Shown here piece after piece: positions 1-8,935 of a DNA stretch of 64,000 bases. The translations under genes and the position numbers were made by a program. Position 1 is the stretch's first letter, and every line of letters begins with the position of its first letter. Where the stretch lies: NCBI GenBank assembly GCA_016717855.1, contig JADKEV010000074.1, forward strand, positions 20,239 through 84,238, read 5' to 3'. The notes beneath the pieces are model-generated. The model did not search any database. It worked only from the letters and a program-made list of their open reading frames with translations, and had not been told where the DNA came from. The stretch is from Betaproteobacteria bacterium. Its GTDB lineage: Bacteria; Pseudomonadota; Gammaproteobacteria; Burkholderiales; Casimicrobiaceae.

Positions 1-1
1 G

Positions 2-499
2 CGGGTGGTCTACCCGGGCACTTTCGATCCGTTCACGCGCGGCCACAACGATCTCGTCCGCCGCGCGGCGGGGATGTTCGATCACGTCACGGTCGCCGTC
101 GCGGAGTCGCAGCGCAAGGCCCCTTTCTTCCTGCTGGCCGACCGGGTGGTGATGACGAAGGAGGTGCTGGCAGACGTCTCCAATGTCGACGTGCGCAGCT
201 TCGATTGCCTGCTGAACGATTTTCTTTCGCAGATCGGGACGACCTGCGTGCTGCGCGGGCTGCGCGCGGCGTCCGATTTCGAGTACGAGTTCCAGATGGC
301 GGGGATGAACCGGAGCCTGAACCGCGAGATCGAAACCCTGTTCCTGACTCCCGACGCGAAATTCATGTTCGTCTCGGCGACCATGGTCCGCGAAATCGCC
401 TGGTTCGGCGGCAACGTCGACCAGTTCGTCCACCCGCTCGTCGCGGCGAAAATCCGGGTTCGGGCGCGGGAACTCAACCCGAAGCTTACTGCCGCGTAA
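2..499 (+). CDS. coaD: phosphopantetheine adenylyltransferase, 5' end cut by window
   Basis: PPAT transfers AMP from ATP to 4'-phosphopantetheine, the penultimate step of coenzyme A synthesis in the cytoplasm. The frame opens at the window edge with R-V-V-Y-P-G-T-F-D-P, the conserved N-terminal nucleotide-binding strand, followed by T-R-G-H, the T/HxGH motif of nucleotidyltransferases. Family members usually begin two or three residues earlier, so the true start lies just outside the window; the GTG at 5 is probably internal. The ISSTxxR-like C-terminal motif appears as V-S-A-T-M-V-R. About 166 codons are visible, close to the usual 160. Its TAA overlaps the ATG of the ferredoxin gene (TAATG), implying translational coupling. 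Confidence 0.95.
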   Translation, partial: RVVYPGTFDPFTRGHNDLVRRAAGMFDHVTVAVAESQRKAPFFLLADRVVMTKEVLADVSNVDVRSFDCLLNDFLSQIGTTCVLRGLRAASDFEYEFQMAGMNRSLNREIETLFLTPDAKFMFVSATMVREIAWFGGNVDQFVHPLVAAKIRVRARELNPKLTAA

Positions 500-756
500 T
501 GGCGCTCCTGATCACCGACGAGTGCATCAACTGCGACGTGTGCGAGCCCGAGTGCCCGAACGACGCCATTGCGCAGGGTCCCGAGATCTACGTGATCCAT
601 CCGGAGCGATGCACTGAATGCGTGGGCCACTTCGACACGCCGCAGTGCATCGAGGTCTGCCCGGTCGACTGCATCGAGGTCAATCCGGAGTTCGTGGAAT
701 CGAAAGACCAGCTGCGCCTGAAGTACCAGTCGCTGATGGCGGTGAAGGCCGCCTGA
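499..756 (+). CDS. YfhL-type 2[4Fe-4S] ferredoxin
   Basis: An 85-residue bacterial ferredoxin that should bind two 4Fe-4S clusters and act as a small electron carrier. The first cluster motif is C-x2-C-x2-C-x3-C (C9, C12, C15, C19). The second begins C-T-E-C and has the spaced C-x8-C-x3-C pattern typical of the YfhL/Allochromatium-type family, including the inserted VGHFDTPQC loop. I chose the ATG at 499, which overlaps the coaD stop; upstream in-frame codons encode no ferredoxin sequence. A ferredoxin immediately after coaD is, from memory, a common betaproteobacterial arrangement. The electron donor or acceptor cannot be told from sequence. Confidence 0.93.
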   Translation: MALLITDECINCDVCEPECPNDAIAQGPEIYVIHPERCTECVGHFDTPQCIEVCPVDCIEVNPEFVESKDQLRLKYQSLMAVKAA

Positions 757-773
757 GCCGGTCCCCCGCCGCG

Positions 774-1208
774 ATGGACCGTAAAGACTTCCGCTTTGCG
801 CACACGTTGCGCGTGCGCTGGGCCGAGGTGGACAAGCAGGGCATCGTCTTCAACGGCCACTACCTGACGTACTTCGACGTGGCGATCACCGAGTACTGGC
901 GTGCCATCGGCGTCCCCTATCCGGCGGTCACCGAGCGCTGGGGCACCGATCTCTTCGTCGTGAAGGCCGGCATCGAGTACCACGGACCGGCGCACTACGA
1001 TGACGTGGTGGACGTTTGCGTGCGCACCGTGCGCATCGGGAACTCGAGCCTGCAGTTCGCCATCGGCATCTACAGGGGGGATCAGCACCTGATCAGTGGG
1101 GAGCTGATCTACGTGAATGCCGACCCCGGGACGCGCAAGGCGAGCCCGGTGTCCGCCGCGCTGCGCGCAATCATCGACGGCTACGAAAGCGGCGCACGCG
1201 GCGGCTGA
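774..1208 (+). CDS. YbgC-like hotdog acyl-CoA thioesterase
   Basis: A 144-residue single hotdog-fold protein of the YbgC/4-hydroxybenzoyl-CoA thioesterase family, which hydrolyses short acyl-CoA thioesters. The N-terminal signature V-R-W-A-E-V-D-K-Q-G-I-V-F-N-G-H-Y matches the family motif with the catalytic Asp (D24) in the usual x-D-x-x-G-x-V-x-x-x-x-Y context. Length is typical. It starts 17 bp after the ferredoxin stop, so it is probably the last gene of the coaD operon. The start ATG at 774 fits the family N-terminus; no better upstream start is seen. The natural substrate is unknown. Confidence 0.88.
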   Translation: MDRKDFRFAHTLRVRWAEVDKQGIVFNGHYLTYFDVAITEYWRAIGVPYPAVTERWGTDLFVVKAGIEYHGPAHYDDVVDVCVRTVRIGNSSLQFAIGIYRGDQHLISGELIYVNADPGTRKASPVSAALRAIIDGYESGARGG

Positions 1209-1232
1209 GATGTGTTCCGCGGCCGGCGCGCC

Positions 1233-3266
1233 TCAGGCGGCCCGCCCGCGGGAGTGACGGCCAACCTCGACAGCCGGCGCCGCGTCGCGCGCGGGCGCCT
1301 GTTGCTGTTGCTGCGGCTGCTGGACGCTTGCGACGTCCTCGACGCGCGCGATCAGGTGCTGGAGTTCCTGGACCTGGTTTTCCGACGTCGTCTTCATCTC
1401 GTCCAACTCGCTCATCCGCGCTTCCAGCTCGTTGCTGGCGTTGTGGATGCGCTTGACCGACTCGAGCCGCCTGCGCAGCTGCAAGTGATGCTCGCGCACC
1501 TGCGTCTCCAACGGCGCCATCACCGCCTTGACCCAGTTGTCGGCGTCGCGATTGGCGACATCGTACACGTGCCTGATCCGGGTCGCGACGGTCTCGAAAA
1601 ACTTTCGCATCAGGGAGAACTTGATGTTGCTCGCCATGTTCCACAGCGTGTTGAAGTGCACGTTGTACGCGCGTTCGAGCCGGTCGACTTCCTTCTGGTA
1701 CTTCAGCGTCGAATAGGGCTGCGGCTCGAACGGCTCCAGTCCGTGTTCCTCGCTGAACTTCTCGTACATCGCGGACATCATCTTGTGGATTTCAGCGGAC
1801 CGGTTCGATGCGGCCATCAGGTTGGTCCGGATGTTCGCGAAAAAGCCGGACATCGCGGCGCGCAGGCCGACCGTGAAATGCGCATCCTCCATCGCCTTGC
1901 GGGTCAGCTTCGCCTCCCGCTTCAAGGTCTCGATGCCCAGGCTGGTCAGCAGCTCGTTCGTGTGCTGCGAAAACACGCTGCGCAGCGCGATGAAGCGCTG
2001 CAGGCCCTTTTCGAACTGCTCCTTCTCCGCCGCGACCTTCTTCATCATCGTGAGCACGACGTCTTCGTTCTTGCCGCGCAACGCGGTGAGTTCGGAGTGC
2101 TGGTCGACGATGTTCCTGGCCCGGGTCTCGAGGATGGCGGTCAGCCCAGCGGTGATGTCGCGAAGATCGGCGAGGCAGGCTTCGCCGACCAGTTCGTGCT
2201 TGATCGGAATCAGGTCCCGCGCCAGCGCATGCTCGAGTTCGGGCAGCCGGCTGCGCGCGAGCAGCGCCGCGTCGCCGTTGACCTTGGCGACCAGTGCCTT
2301 CTGCGCAGAGACGGGGAAGATCTGGCTCTCGGGCAGCCCCAGCACTCCCGCGCTCACGGTGACCTGCTTCTGGATTTCGGCTTCGACGGCGCCCGCCGAC
2401 TTGAGCTCGTCCCACATGCTGTCGATCTTGTTCAAGGCGACGAGCCGGCCGCGCCTGGACAGTCCCGATGTGGCGATGTGATCGCGCCAGATTTCCGCAT
2501 CGGTCCTGGTCACGCCCGTATCGGCGGCGAGGATGAACACGACGGCGTGGGCGTTCGGAAGCAGGTTGAGCGTGAGTTCCGGTTCGGTCCCGATCGCGTT
2601 CAACCCCGGCGTGTCGAGAATGACCAGGCCCTGCCTGAGCAGCGGATGGGGGAAATTGATCACCGCGTGGCGCCAGCGCGGAATCTCAACCTTGCCGTCG
2701 ATCGGGACCACGGTTCCGGCAAGCTGGTCTTCCGCATCGTGCAGCCCGAGCTCGGCCGCTTCCTCGATGTTCACGCGCAAGGTCTCGCTCACGTGGGAAA
2801 GCGCGCGCGCAACCGAATCGGTGGATCCCAGATCGAGCGGAATCGTCGTCCATTCGTCCGCGTACTTCTTCCACTCGGAAAGCGGGTGCGATTGCTTGCG
2901 CGTCTCGATCGGCAGCAGGCGGATCGACGGCGTCGTGGCGGCCTCGGACAGGATTTCGGTCGGGCACATCGTGGTCCGACCGGCGCTCGAGGGGAGGATG
3001 CGCTGGCCGAATTCCGCGAAGAACATCGCGTTGATCAGTTCCGACTTGCCGCGGGAGAATTCGGCGACAAAGGCGACCTGCAGCTTGTCTTCCTTGAGGC
3101 GCTCGAGCAGGTGTTCGATCCGATGCTCGGTTTGCGCGTCGCTAAGTTCCTGCTCAACGAGCCAGTTCTGCAGCGCGCGCACGCCCGCGATCAGATCCTC
3201 GCGCCAAGCGCTGTAGGCGCCGAGTTGCGCGCTGAATCGAGCTGCCTGCTGGAGCGACACCGCCAT
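1233..3266 (-). CDS. dynamin-family GTPase
   Basis: A 677-residue dynamin-like large GTPase, a family involved in membrane remodelling or repair in bacteria. Seen in order: a P-loop variant E-F-S-R-G-K-S-E near residue 70, a switch region T-T-M-C-P-T-E, the G3 motif D-T-P-G-L, and the G4 motif N-K-I-D. The C-terminal half is long, helical and charged, as expected for the stalk, and ends in a Gln- and Ala-rich tail. The ATG at 3266 is preceded by AGAGGT at good spacing; an earlier TTG at 3290 is less likely. It is convergent with the thioesterase and shares a leftward orientation with mutM. The exact membrane role is not inferable. Confidence 0.9.
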   Translation of the reverse strand: MAVSLQQAARFSAQLGAYSAWREDLIAGVRALQNWLVEQELSDAQTEHRIEHLLERLKEDKLQVAFVAEFSRGKSELINAMFFAEFGQRILPSSAGRTTMCPTEILSEAATTPSIRLLPIETRKQSHPLSEWKKYADEWTTIPLDLGSTDSVARALSHVSETLRVNIEEAAELGLHDAEDQLAGTVVPIDGKVEIPRWRHAVINFPHPLLRQGLVILDTPGLNAIGTEPELTLNLLPNAHAVVFILAADTGVTRTDAEIWRDHIATSGLSRRGRLVALNKIDSMWDELKSAGAVEAEIQKQVTVSAGVLGLPESQIFPVSAQKALVAKVNGDAALLARSRLPELEHALARDLIPIKHELVGEACLADLRDITAGLTAILETRARNIVDQHSELTALRGKNEDVVLTMMKKVAAEKEQFEKGLQRFIALRSVFSQHTNELLTSLGIETLKREAKLTRKAMEDAHFTVGLRAAMSGFFANIRTNLMAASNRSAEIHKMMSAMYEKFSEEHGLEPFEPQPYSTLKYQKEVDRLERAYNVHFNTLWNMASNIKFSLMRKFFETVATRIRHVYDVANRDADNWVKAVMAPLETQVREHHLQLRRRLESVKRIHNASNELEARMSELDEMKTTSENQVQELQHLIARVEDVASVQQPQQQQQAPARDAAPAVEVGRHSRGRAA

Positions 3267-3349
3267 GGATACCTCTATGACACCTCGCAATCAACGCGAA
3301 CAATCTAGCACAAAATGCCTGAATTGAAAGTCAATTCCGATGAAACGCG

Positions 3350-4204
3350 TCACTTCTGGCAGCGGGGGCAGTATGTCGTTGCACGCCCGCCCTGCCGGAT
3401 CGCCTTGAGGGGCGTCGCGCACCGCCGGCAGGGCAGTCCGGCCCGGCCGTAGGCGAAGTAATCCAGCTGGAAATAGCCCCGTTCGCCGCTGCTATCGACA
3501 TAGTCCCGCAGGGTGCTGCCCCCCTTGGCGATGGCCGCCGTCAGCGTCGTGCGCACCGCGTCGACGAGCACGCCGAGCCGGCGCTGGCTGACCCGGTTGG
3601 CGGCGCGGCCGGGGTGTATCCCCGCATGGAACAGCGCTTCGTTGGCGTAAATGTTGCCGACGCCGACGACGACATGGTTGTCCATCAGCGCCAGCTTGAT
3701 CGCCGCTGAGCGCGTGCGCAGCGACTGGTGCAGCATCTCTGCGCTCCACGCCGGGTCGAATGGCTCCGGACCCAACGCGGCCAGCAGCGGATGCTCCGCG
3801 ACCGGGTCCCCGACCCACAGGATCGCGCCAAAGCGTCGCGGGTCGTGATAGCGCAGCACGGCGCCGTTCTCGAACCGGATGTCGACGTGGTCATGGGTCC
3901 GGCGCGGCGTGGCGGCCGCCGCTGCCGAGTACCAGCGCAGGCTCCCGGTCATGCCCAGATGAACCAACAAGGTGCCCGCGTGGTCAGATGCCTGCTCGAC
4001 TCCCGCGCGCTCGCAGCGAAACAGCAGGTATTTGCTGCGGCGCTCGAGCCTCGTCAGCGTGCGGCCCGTCAGCGTTTCCGGCAGCGACTTTGGCACGGGC
4101 CAGCGCAACCGGCCGTCGTGCACCTCGACCGCCGCGATGGTGCGGCCGACGGCGTGGGGCGCGATGCCCCGGCGTGTGGTCTCGACCTCGGGCAGCTCGG
4201 GCAT
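3350..4204 (-). CDS. mutM: formamidopyrimidine-DNA glycosylase
   Basis: MutM/Fpg excises 8-oxoguanine and other oxidised purines and cleaves the abasic site. The mature N-terminus P-E-L-P-E-V-E-T gives the catalytic Pro2 and Glu3. The conserved Lys lies in R-R-S-K-Y-L-L-F. The H2TH region contains G-V-G-N-I-Y-A-N-E-A-L-F. The C-terminal zinc finger has Cys pairs C-R-R-C and C-P-R-C, and the 284-residue length is normal. It is monocistronic or follows the divergent intergenic space with the TPR gene; an AT-rich GTTATATT element lies upstream around 4239-4246 on its strand and may be part of its promoter. Confidence 0.97.
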   Translation of the reverse strand: MPELPEVETTRRGIAPHAVGRTIAAVEVHDGRLRWPVPKSLPETLTGRTLTRLERRSKYLLFRCERAGVEQASDHAGTLLVHLGMTGSLRWYSAAAAATPRRTHDHVDIRFENGAVLRYHDPRRFGAILWVGDPVAEHPLLAALGPEPFDPAWSAEMLHQSLRTRSAAIKLALMDNHVVVGVGNIYANEALFHAGIHPGRAANRVSQRRLGVLVDAVRTTLTAAIAKGGSTLRDYVDSSGERGYFQLDYFAYGRAGLPCRRCATPLKAIRQGGRATTYCPRCQK

Positions 4205-4404
4205 CGGGATTGGATGAAAAGGTAGTGGAGTGGCGAACTGGAATATAACGTAAACCGGGGTGCCGGACTTGCGGCGTGCCAGGTATGGGCCCGGGAGATG
4301 CCAGAGACCGGCGGCGCGCCCCGCGCCGGGTCTGGCAGAGAAAACATGAACGGTGTTCCGCTAACGGATTAAACTTCGACGGCCACACGAAAAAAGGATT
4401 CACG

Positions 4405-6114
4405 ATGGGTTTGTCAACAGGGAAGCTGCTGTCCGTGGTTGCCGTCGCCGCGGTTCTGATGGGGTCCGCGCAGGCGCAACCGGCGGGCGACCCGCCCCTG
4501 GGGGCGGCAGCCGGCGATCATTCGCCGCTGACTTCGTCGCGGATGTTCCAGGTGCTCGCGGCGGACGTCGCCATGCAGCGCGGCGAGTACGAAGTCGCTG
4601 CGAAGATCTACCTGGAACTCGCCATCAATCTCAAGGATCCACGACTGGCCCGCCGTTCGGCGCAGGCGGCGACGTTCGCCCGCCAGCCGGCCCAGATCCT
4701 TGAGGCCGCCAAGGTCTGGGTGGGGCTCGAGCCCGATTCGGGCCAGGCGCGCAACACGCTGGCCGCGGTCCTGATCAGCCAGGGTCCGCTCGCCGAATCG
4801 AAGCCGTTCCTGTCGAAATGGATCGCCGACACTGCGGACCCGGCCGAGGTTTTCAGGAATCTGAATCGCGTGCTGGGCAGCCAGAAGAACCGGCGTGAAG
4901 TATTTGAAGTCGTGCGTGAGGTCGCGGCGCCCTACGATTTGTTCGAAGCCCACATGGCGGTCGCGCAGGCGGCACTGCCCGTCGAAACCAAGGATCTGTC
5001 GGTGCTGCAGCCGGCCATCGCCGCTGCGGACCGCGCGTTGCAGCTGCAGCCGGGCTCGGACCAGGCGGCCGAGGTCAAGGGCGAACTCATGCTTCGGGCC
5101 GATCCGCAGCAGGCGATCAAGTTCCTCACCGAGTTCGGAACGAAGTACCCCAATGCGCACGATTCGCGCTACCTGCTCGCGCGCATCCTGCTTTCCGAGA
5201 ACAAGACGCGCGACGCGCGCGATGCGCTGGTCGGGCTGGTCAGCAACTGGCCCGAGGACGTCTCGATGCAGTACGTCCTCGCGCTCGCCAACTATGAACT
5301 GAAGGACTACAAGGGCGCCGAGGGCGTGCTGCTCAAGCTGCTCGACAAGGACGAGTCGGATCGCGACCGCGTGCTGACCCTGCTCGGGCAGGTGTACGAG
5401 GACCAGAAGCAGTTTGCCGACGCGCTGACGCGGTACCGCGCCGTCGGCGACGGCGACCTGTGGTTCGGCGCGCAGCAGCGCATCGCGCTGGTCCTGGGCA
5501 AGATGGGCGCCGTCGCCGAGGCGCGCGCCCACCTGAGAGCGGTCAACGCGACGCCTTCGCAGAAGATCCAGCTCGCGCTGACCGAAGGCAGCCTGCTGCG
5601 CGAAGCCAACCTGCACAAGGAGGCGTTCGAGGCGCTCCAAGCCGTCTCGACCGCCAATCCGGAATCCGCCGAGCTGCTCTACGACATGGCGATGGCGGCC
5701 GAGAAGATCGACAGGTTCGACGTTGCCGAGACCGCGCTCAAGCGGTTCATCGCGCTCAAGCCCGACGACGCGCAGGGCTACAACGCGCTCGGCTACACGC
5801 TGGTCGATCGCACGGACCGCGTCGAAGAGGGCATGAAGCTGATCGAAAAGGCGCTCTCGCTGTCGCCCGACGACGCTTTCATCCTCGACAGCATGGGCTG
5901 GGGCTACTACCGGCTGGGGCAATACGCGAAGAGCGTCGAGTATCTGCAGAAGGCACTCGCGAAGAAGGCCGATCCGGAGGTTGCGGCGCATCTTGGCGAA
6001 GTGTTGTGGAAGATGGGTCAGCAGGATGCCGCCCGCAAAGTGTGGCGCGACGCGCTCGTCGAATCGCCGGCGCATCCAGTTCTCACGTCGACGATGAAGC
6101 GGTTCACCAAGTAG
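4405..6114 (+). CDS. exported tetratricopeptide-repeat protein
   Basis: A 569-residue TPR protein with a Sec signal peptide: M-G-L-S-T-G-K, a hydrophobic stretch, and A-Q-A cleavage near residue 24. Repeats with the TPR helix pattern run from about residue 45 to the C-terminus; clear units include A-L-G-Y-T-L-V-D and G-W-G-Y-Y-R-L-G-Q-Y near the end. The ATG at 4405 has AAAAAGGA 7-8 bp upstream, and the signal peptide supports this start over upstream in-frame codons. It is immediately followed by lolB with a 1-bp gap, so the two are co-transcribed and this protein probably works in envelope assembly. The partner is unknown. Confidence 0.9.
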   Translation: MGLSTGKLLSVVAVAAVLMGSAQAQPAGDPPLGAAAGDHSPLTSSRMFQVLAADVAMQRGEYEVAAKIYLELAINLKDPRLARRSAQAATFARQPAQILEAAKVWVGLEPDSGQARNTLAAVLISQGPLAESKPFLSKWIADTADPAEVFRNLNRVLGSQKNRREVFEVVREVAAPYDLFEAHMAVAQAALPVETKDLSVLQPAIAAADRALQLQPGSDQAAEVKGELMLRADPQQAIKFLTEFGTKYPNAHDSRYLLARILLSENKTRDARDALVGLVSNWPEDVSMQYVLALANYELKDYKGAEGVLLKLLDKDESDRDRVLTLLGQVYEDQKQFADALTRYRAVGDGDLWFGAQQRIALVLGKMGAVAEARAHLRAVNATPSQKIQLALTEGSLLREANLHKEAFEALQAVSTANPESAELLYDMAMAAEKIDRFDVAETALKRFIALKPDDAQGYNALGYTLVDRTDRVEEGMKLIEKALSLSPDDAFILDSMGWGYYRLGQYAKSVEYLQKALAKKADPEVAAHLGEVLWKMGQQDAARKVWRDALVESPAHPVLTSTMKRFTK

Positions 6115-6115
6115 G

Positions 6116-6751
6116 ATGGGTCGCGCAACGCGGCGCCCGTCCCGTCCGCTCGCAGGAGATGTGACACGTGGCGCGACCGCAGCATTGCTGCCGGCAATGA
6201 TGTTCCTGGCTGCCTGTTCAACGCTGCCCGGCCAGCCGGCAGCGCCCTCGACGCTGGCGGCGCGCCCGGTCGCGGCGAACTTCACCGCCGCCGGCCGCGT
6301 CGCCGCACGGCTTACCGGCGAGGACAAGCGCGGGTTCAGTGGGGGCTTCAACTGGACGCACCGCTCGACCCAGGACGTCATCGAGCTGCTCACGCCGCTG
6401 GGCCAGATTGCCGCGCGCTTGACCATGAGCGCGGCCGGGGCGGAAATCGAGCTTGGCGACGGCCAACGCACGTTCACGTCCGATCCCGAGCGGTTCCTGT
6501 CCGACAACCTGGGCGCGACGCTGCCGGTCGCGGCCTTGCCCTACTGGCTGCAGGCGGTGCCGCTGGCGCGCGTGCCATTTCGCGCCGAGTCCGACGCACT
6601 GGGGCGTCCCGGCACGCTGTGGCAGAACGGCTGGCAGATCCAGTACACCGAGTACGCTGCCGAAACACCCGGCGCGCACCCGACGCGGCTGCAGCTCAAC
6701 CACGGAGACATCGAAGCGCGGATGATCATCTCGGAGTGGAACGCGCAGTAG
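6116..6751 (+). CDS. lolB: outer-membrane lipoprotein insertion factor LolB
   Basis: LolB accepts lipoproteins from LolA and inserts them into the outer membrane; it is itself a lipoprotein. The lipobox is F-L-A-A-C-S with the lipidated Cys at about residue 34 of this reading. The mature part has the LolB pattern G-R-V-A-A-R-L, G-F-S-G-G-F-N-W, and a conserved W-Q-N-G-W-Q-I-Q-Y segment. Two starts are possible: ATG at 6116, one base after the TPR stop, or GTG at 6161, which gives a more compact signal peptide. Position just upstream of ispE is the usual beta- and gammaproteobacterial location. Confidence 0.9.
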   Translation: MGRATRRPSRPLAGDVTRGATAALLPAMMFLAACSTLPGQPAAPSTLAARPVAANFTAAGRVAARLTGEDKRGFSGGFNWTHRSTQDVIELLTPLGQIAARLTMSAAGAEIELGDGQRTFTSDPERFLSDNLGATLPVAALPYWLQAVPLARVPFRAESDALGRPGTLWQNGWQIQYTEYAAETPGAHPTRLQLNHGDIEARMIISEWNAQ

Positions 6752-6754
6752 GTC

Positions 6755-7717
6755 ATGCAACACGCAACGCTCACCGTCCCGGCGCCCGCCAAGCTGAACC
6801 TGTTCCTGCATGTCACCGGCCGGCGCCCCGACGGCTACCACACGCTCGAATCGCTGATGGTGTTGCTGGACTTCGGCGACACGATCGCGCTGTCGCGCCG
6901 CGAGGATGGCGAGATCGTGCTGGCGAACCCGCTGCCCGGCGTGCCCGTCGAATCGGATCTGACGTGGCGGGCGGCGAAGCTGCTGCGGGATCACGCGGGC
7001 ACCGCGCCGGGCGTGACGATTGCGCTGACCAAGCGCATTCCCATGGGCGCGGGGCTGGGCGGCGGCAGTTCGGATGCCGCGAGCGTGCTGTTGGCACTCA
7101 ACCGTCTGTGGCGACTCGACCTGCCGCGCGAAGAACTGATGCAGCTGGGGCTGCATCTCGGCGCCGACGTCCCGTTCTTCCTCTTCGGCACCAATGCACA
7201 TGTGACCGGAATCGGAGAAATCCTGCGTCCGGTCACGGTTCCGCGCATGGCGTATCTGATTGTCGTGCCGCCGGTGCACGTGGCTACGGCCGGCATTTTC
7301 GCGGCGCCGGCATTGAAGCGGGACACGCCGGCGTCCGGCTCGGCTGCATTTCCGTTCGGTTTCGGTGACAACGATCTGCAGCCGGTTGCGATGGCGTCCC
7401 ACCCGGCGATCGGCACCGCGATCAGGGCGCTCGACACCGCCGATTTCGCCGGCGCCGGGCGCACCACGCATGCGGCGGCGCGCATGTCCGGGTCCGGTTC
7501 GGCGGTGTTTCGGGTTCTCGACCGCGGCTTTCCCGGATCCGAGGCCGCATGGCGGGCGGCGGGCGACAGCCGGCGCGGCGACTGGAAGCTGCTGCAGGGC
7601 ATCCTGCACCGGTCTCCCAAGGCGCACGACGACGCCGGAAAGCCGGTCGACGGCTCCAGAGTTATCCCGGCATGGGGCTTGCACCATCATCCCTTGCGCG
7701 AATTCGTCGCAAAATGA
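6755..7717 (+). CDS. ispE: 4-diphosphocytidyl-2-C-methyl-D-erythritol kinase
   Basis: IspE is the GHMP kinase that phosphorylates CDP-methylerythritol in the MEP isoprenoid pathway. The N-terminal P-A-P-A-K-L-N-L-F-L motif, R-P-D-G-Y-H, and the ATP-binding glycine loop P-M-G-A-G-L-G-G-G-S-S-D-A-A are all present. The third GHMP motif appears as R-M-S-G-S-G-S-A-V-F. At 320 residues it is about 30-40 longer than most family members: extra sequence lies after the third motif, before a typical H-P-L ending. It starts 3 bp after the lolB stop, so lolB and ispE form an operon. Confidence 0.95.
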   Translation: MQHATLTVPAPAKLNLFLHVTGRRPDGYHTLESLMVLLDFGDTIALSRREDGEIVLANPLPGVPVESDLTWRAAKLLRDHAGTAPGVTIALTKRIPMGAGLGGGSSDAASVLLALNRLWRLDLPREELMQLGLHLGADVPFFLFGTNAHVTGIGEILRPVTVPRMAYLIVVPPVHVATAGIFAAPALKRDTPASGSAAFPFGFGDNDLQPVAMASHPAIGTAIRALDTADFAGAGRTTHAAARMSGSGSAVFRVLDRGFPGSEAAWRAAGDSRRGDWKLLQGILHRSPKAHDDAGKPVDGSRVIPAWGLHHHPLREFVAK

Positions 7718-7735
7718 TATAGTTACGGGCTCGAT

Positions 7736-7810
7736 TGGGGAGTCGCCAAGTGGTAAGGCACCGGATTTTGATTCCGGCATTCGTAGGTTCGATCCCTACC
7801 TCCCCAGCCA
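7736..7810 (+). tRNA. tRNA-Gln (anticodon TTG)
   Basis: A 75-nt cloverleaf ending in encoded CCA. The acceptor stem pairs TGGGGAG with CTCCCCA. The anticodon stem CCGGA/TCCGG encloses TTTTGAT with anticodon TTG. The T-arm is GTAGG-TTCGATC-CCTAC. It lies between ispE and prs, the standard betaproteobacterial position for this tRNA. Confidence 0.97.
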
Positions 7811-7820
7811 GCACAAGCTG

Positions 7821-7850
7821 AGGCAGACCTGCACAAGGCTGCCTTTATTT
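7821..7850 (+). terminator. probable intrinsic terminator after tRNA-Gln
   Basis: AGGCAG...CTGCCT form a stem, extended by CCT/AGG across a one-base bulge, and are followed by TTATTTTT. It would end the tRNA transcript and separate it from prs, although readthrough is common in this block. Confidence 0.6.
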
Positions 7851-7896
7851 TTCGCCCGGTCAGCAGTAGCAGGAAGCGCGCGAGCGTGGAGCCCCG

Positions 7897-8847
7897 ATGG
7901 CCAATGACCGCATGATGGTCTTTACCGGCAGCGCCAACCCCAAGCTCGGGGAAGCCGTCTGCCGTTATCTGAACATCCGGCCCGGCCGGGCGGCCGTCGG
8001 CAAGTTCAGCGACGGCGAAGTGAGCCTTGAATTGATGGAGAACGTCCGCGGTCGGGACGTTTTCATATTGCAGTCGACGTGCGCGCCGACGAACGACAAC
8101 CTGATGGAAATCCTGGTGATGACGGATGCGCTCAAGCGCTCCTCCGCCGGGCGTATCACCGCGGCGATCCCGTATTTCGGCTATGCGCGGCAGGACCGGC
8201 GGCCGCGCAGCGCGCGGGTGGCGATCACCGCCAAGGTCGTCGCGGACATGCTGGAAACGTCGGGCGTGAATCGGGTCCTGACGATGGATCTGCATGCCGA
8301 GCAGATCCAGGGGTTCTTCAACATCCCGGTCGACAACATCTACGCGACGCCGGTATTGCTGGGCGACCTGTGGAAACAGAATTACGAGAACCTGCTGGTG
8401 GTCTCTCCCGACGTGGGCGGCGTGGTCCGCGCCCGGGCGATCGCCAAGCGGCTGGATTCGGACCTGGCGATCATCGACAAGCGCCGGCCGAAGGCCAACG
8501 TGTCGGAAGTGATGAACATCATCGGCGACGTCGACGGCCGAAGCTGCGTGATCATGGACGACATCGTCGACACCGCGGGCACGCTGGTCAAGGCCGCGCA
8601 GGCGCTGAAGGAAAACGGCGCGATGAAGGTCGTCGCGTACTGCACGCACGCGGTGCTCTCGGGGGGCGCGGTCGCGCGCCTCGCCGATTCGGCGCTGGAC
8701 GAACTGGTGGTCACCGACACCATACCGCTGTCGCCGGAAGCGACGGCATGCAAGGTGATCCGCCAACTTTCGTGCGCGCAACTGCTCGCCGAGACGATGC
8801 AGCGGATCAGCAACGAAGATTCAGTCAGTTCGCTGTTCACCGAATAG
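7897..8847 (+). CDS. prs: ribose-phosphate pyrophosphokinase
   Basis: PRPP synthetase makes 5-phosphoribosyl 1-pyrophosphate from ribose 5-phosphate and ATP, feeding nucleotide, His and Trp synthesis. The 316-residue length is standard. Motifs seen: F-S-D-G-E near residue 38, R-Q-D-R-R in the flexible loop, the catalytic region D-L-H-A-E-Q-I-Q-G-F-F, and the PRPP-binding loop V-I-M-D-D-I-V-D-T-A-G-T. The start ATG at 7897 gives the normal N-terminus. rplY follows with an 88-bp gap. Confidence 0.98.
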   Translation: MANDRMMVFTGSANPKLGEAVCRYLNIRPGRAAVGKFSDGEVSLELMENVRGRDVFILQSTCAPTNDNLMEILVMTDALKRSSAGRITAAIPYFGYARQDRRPRSARVAITAKVVADMLETSGVNRVLTMDLHAEQIQGFFNIPVDNIYATPVLLGDLWKQNYENLLVVSPDVGGVVRARAIAKRLDSDLAIIDKRRPKANVSEVMNIIGDVDGRSCVIMDDIVDTAGTLVKAAQALKENGAMKVVAYCTHAVLSGGAVARLADSALDELVVTDTIPLSPEATACKVIRQLSCAQLLAETMQRISNEDSVSSLFTE

Positions 8848-8935
8848 CGAGTTGATCGAGAGACCTGCCGCCTGGTCGCGGGTAGCGGGATTTGAAACGG
8901 GTGAAGCGATTCGCCCATAACTTGAAGGAAACACC

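Noticed and set aside
1212..3308. Open frame of 698 codons opposite the dynamin-like gene
   Set aside because: Shadow of the real minus-strand gene caused by GC-rich codon bias; it has no recognisable domain and the minus-strand GTPase motifs are intact.
4414..6507. Open frame of 697 codons opposite the exported TPR protein and lolB
   Set aside because: It spans two genes on the other strand and has no domain or ribosome site.
7810..7896. tRNA-Gln 3' end as an integration site
   Set aside because: No duplicated tRNA end or integrase seen; prs follows in the usual order.
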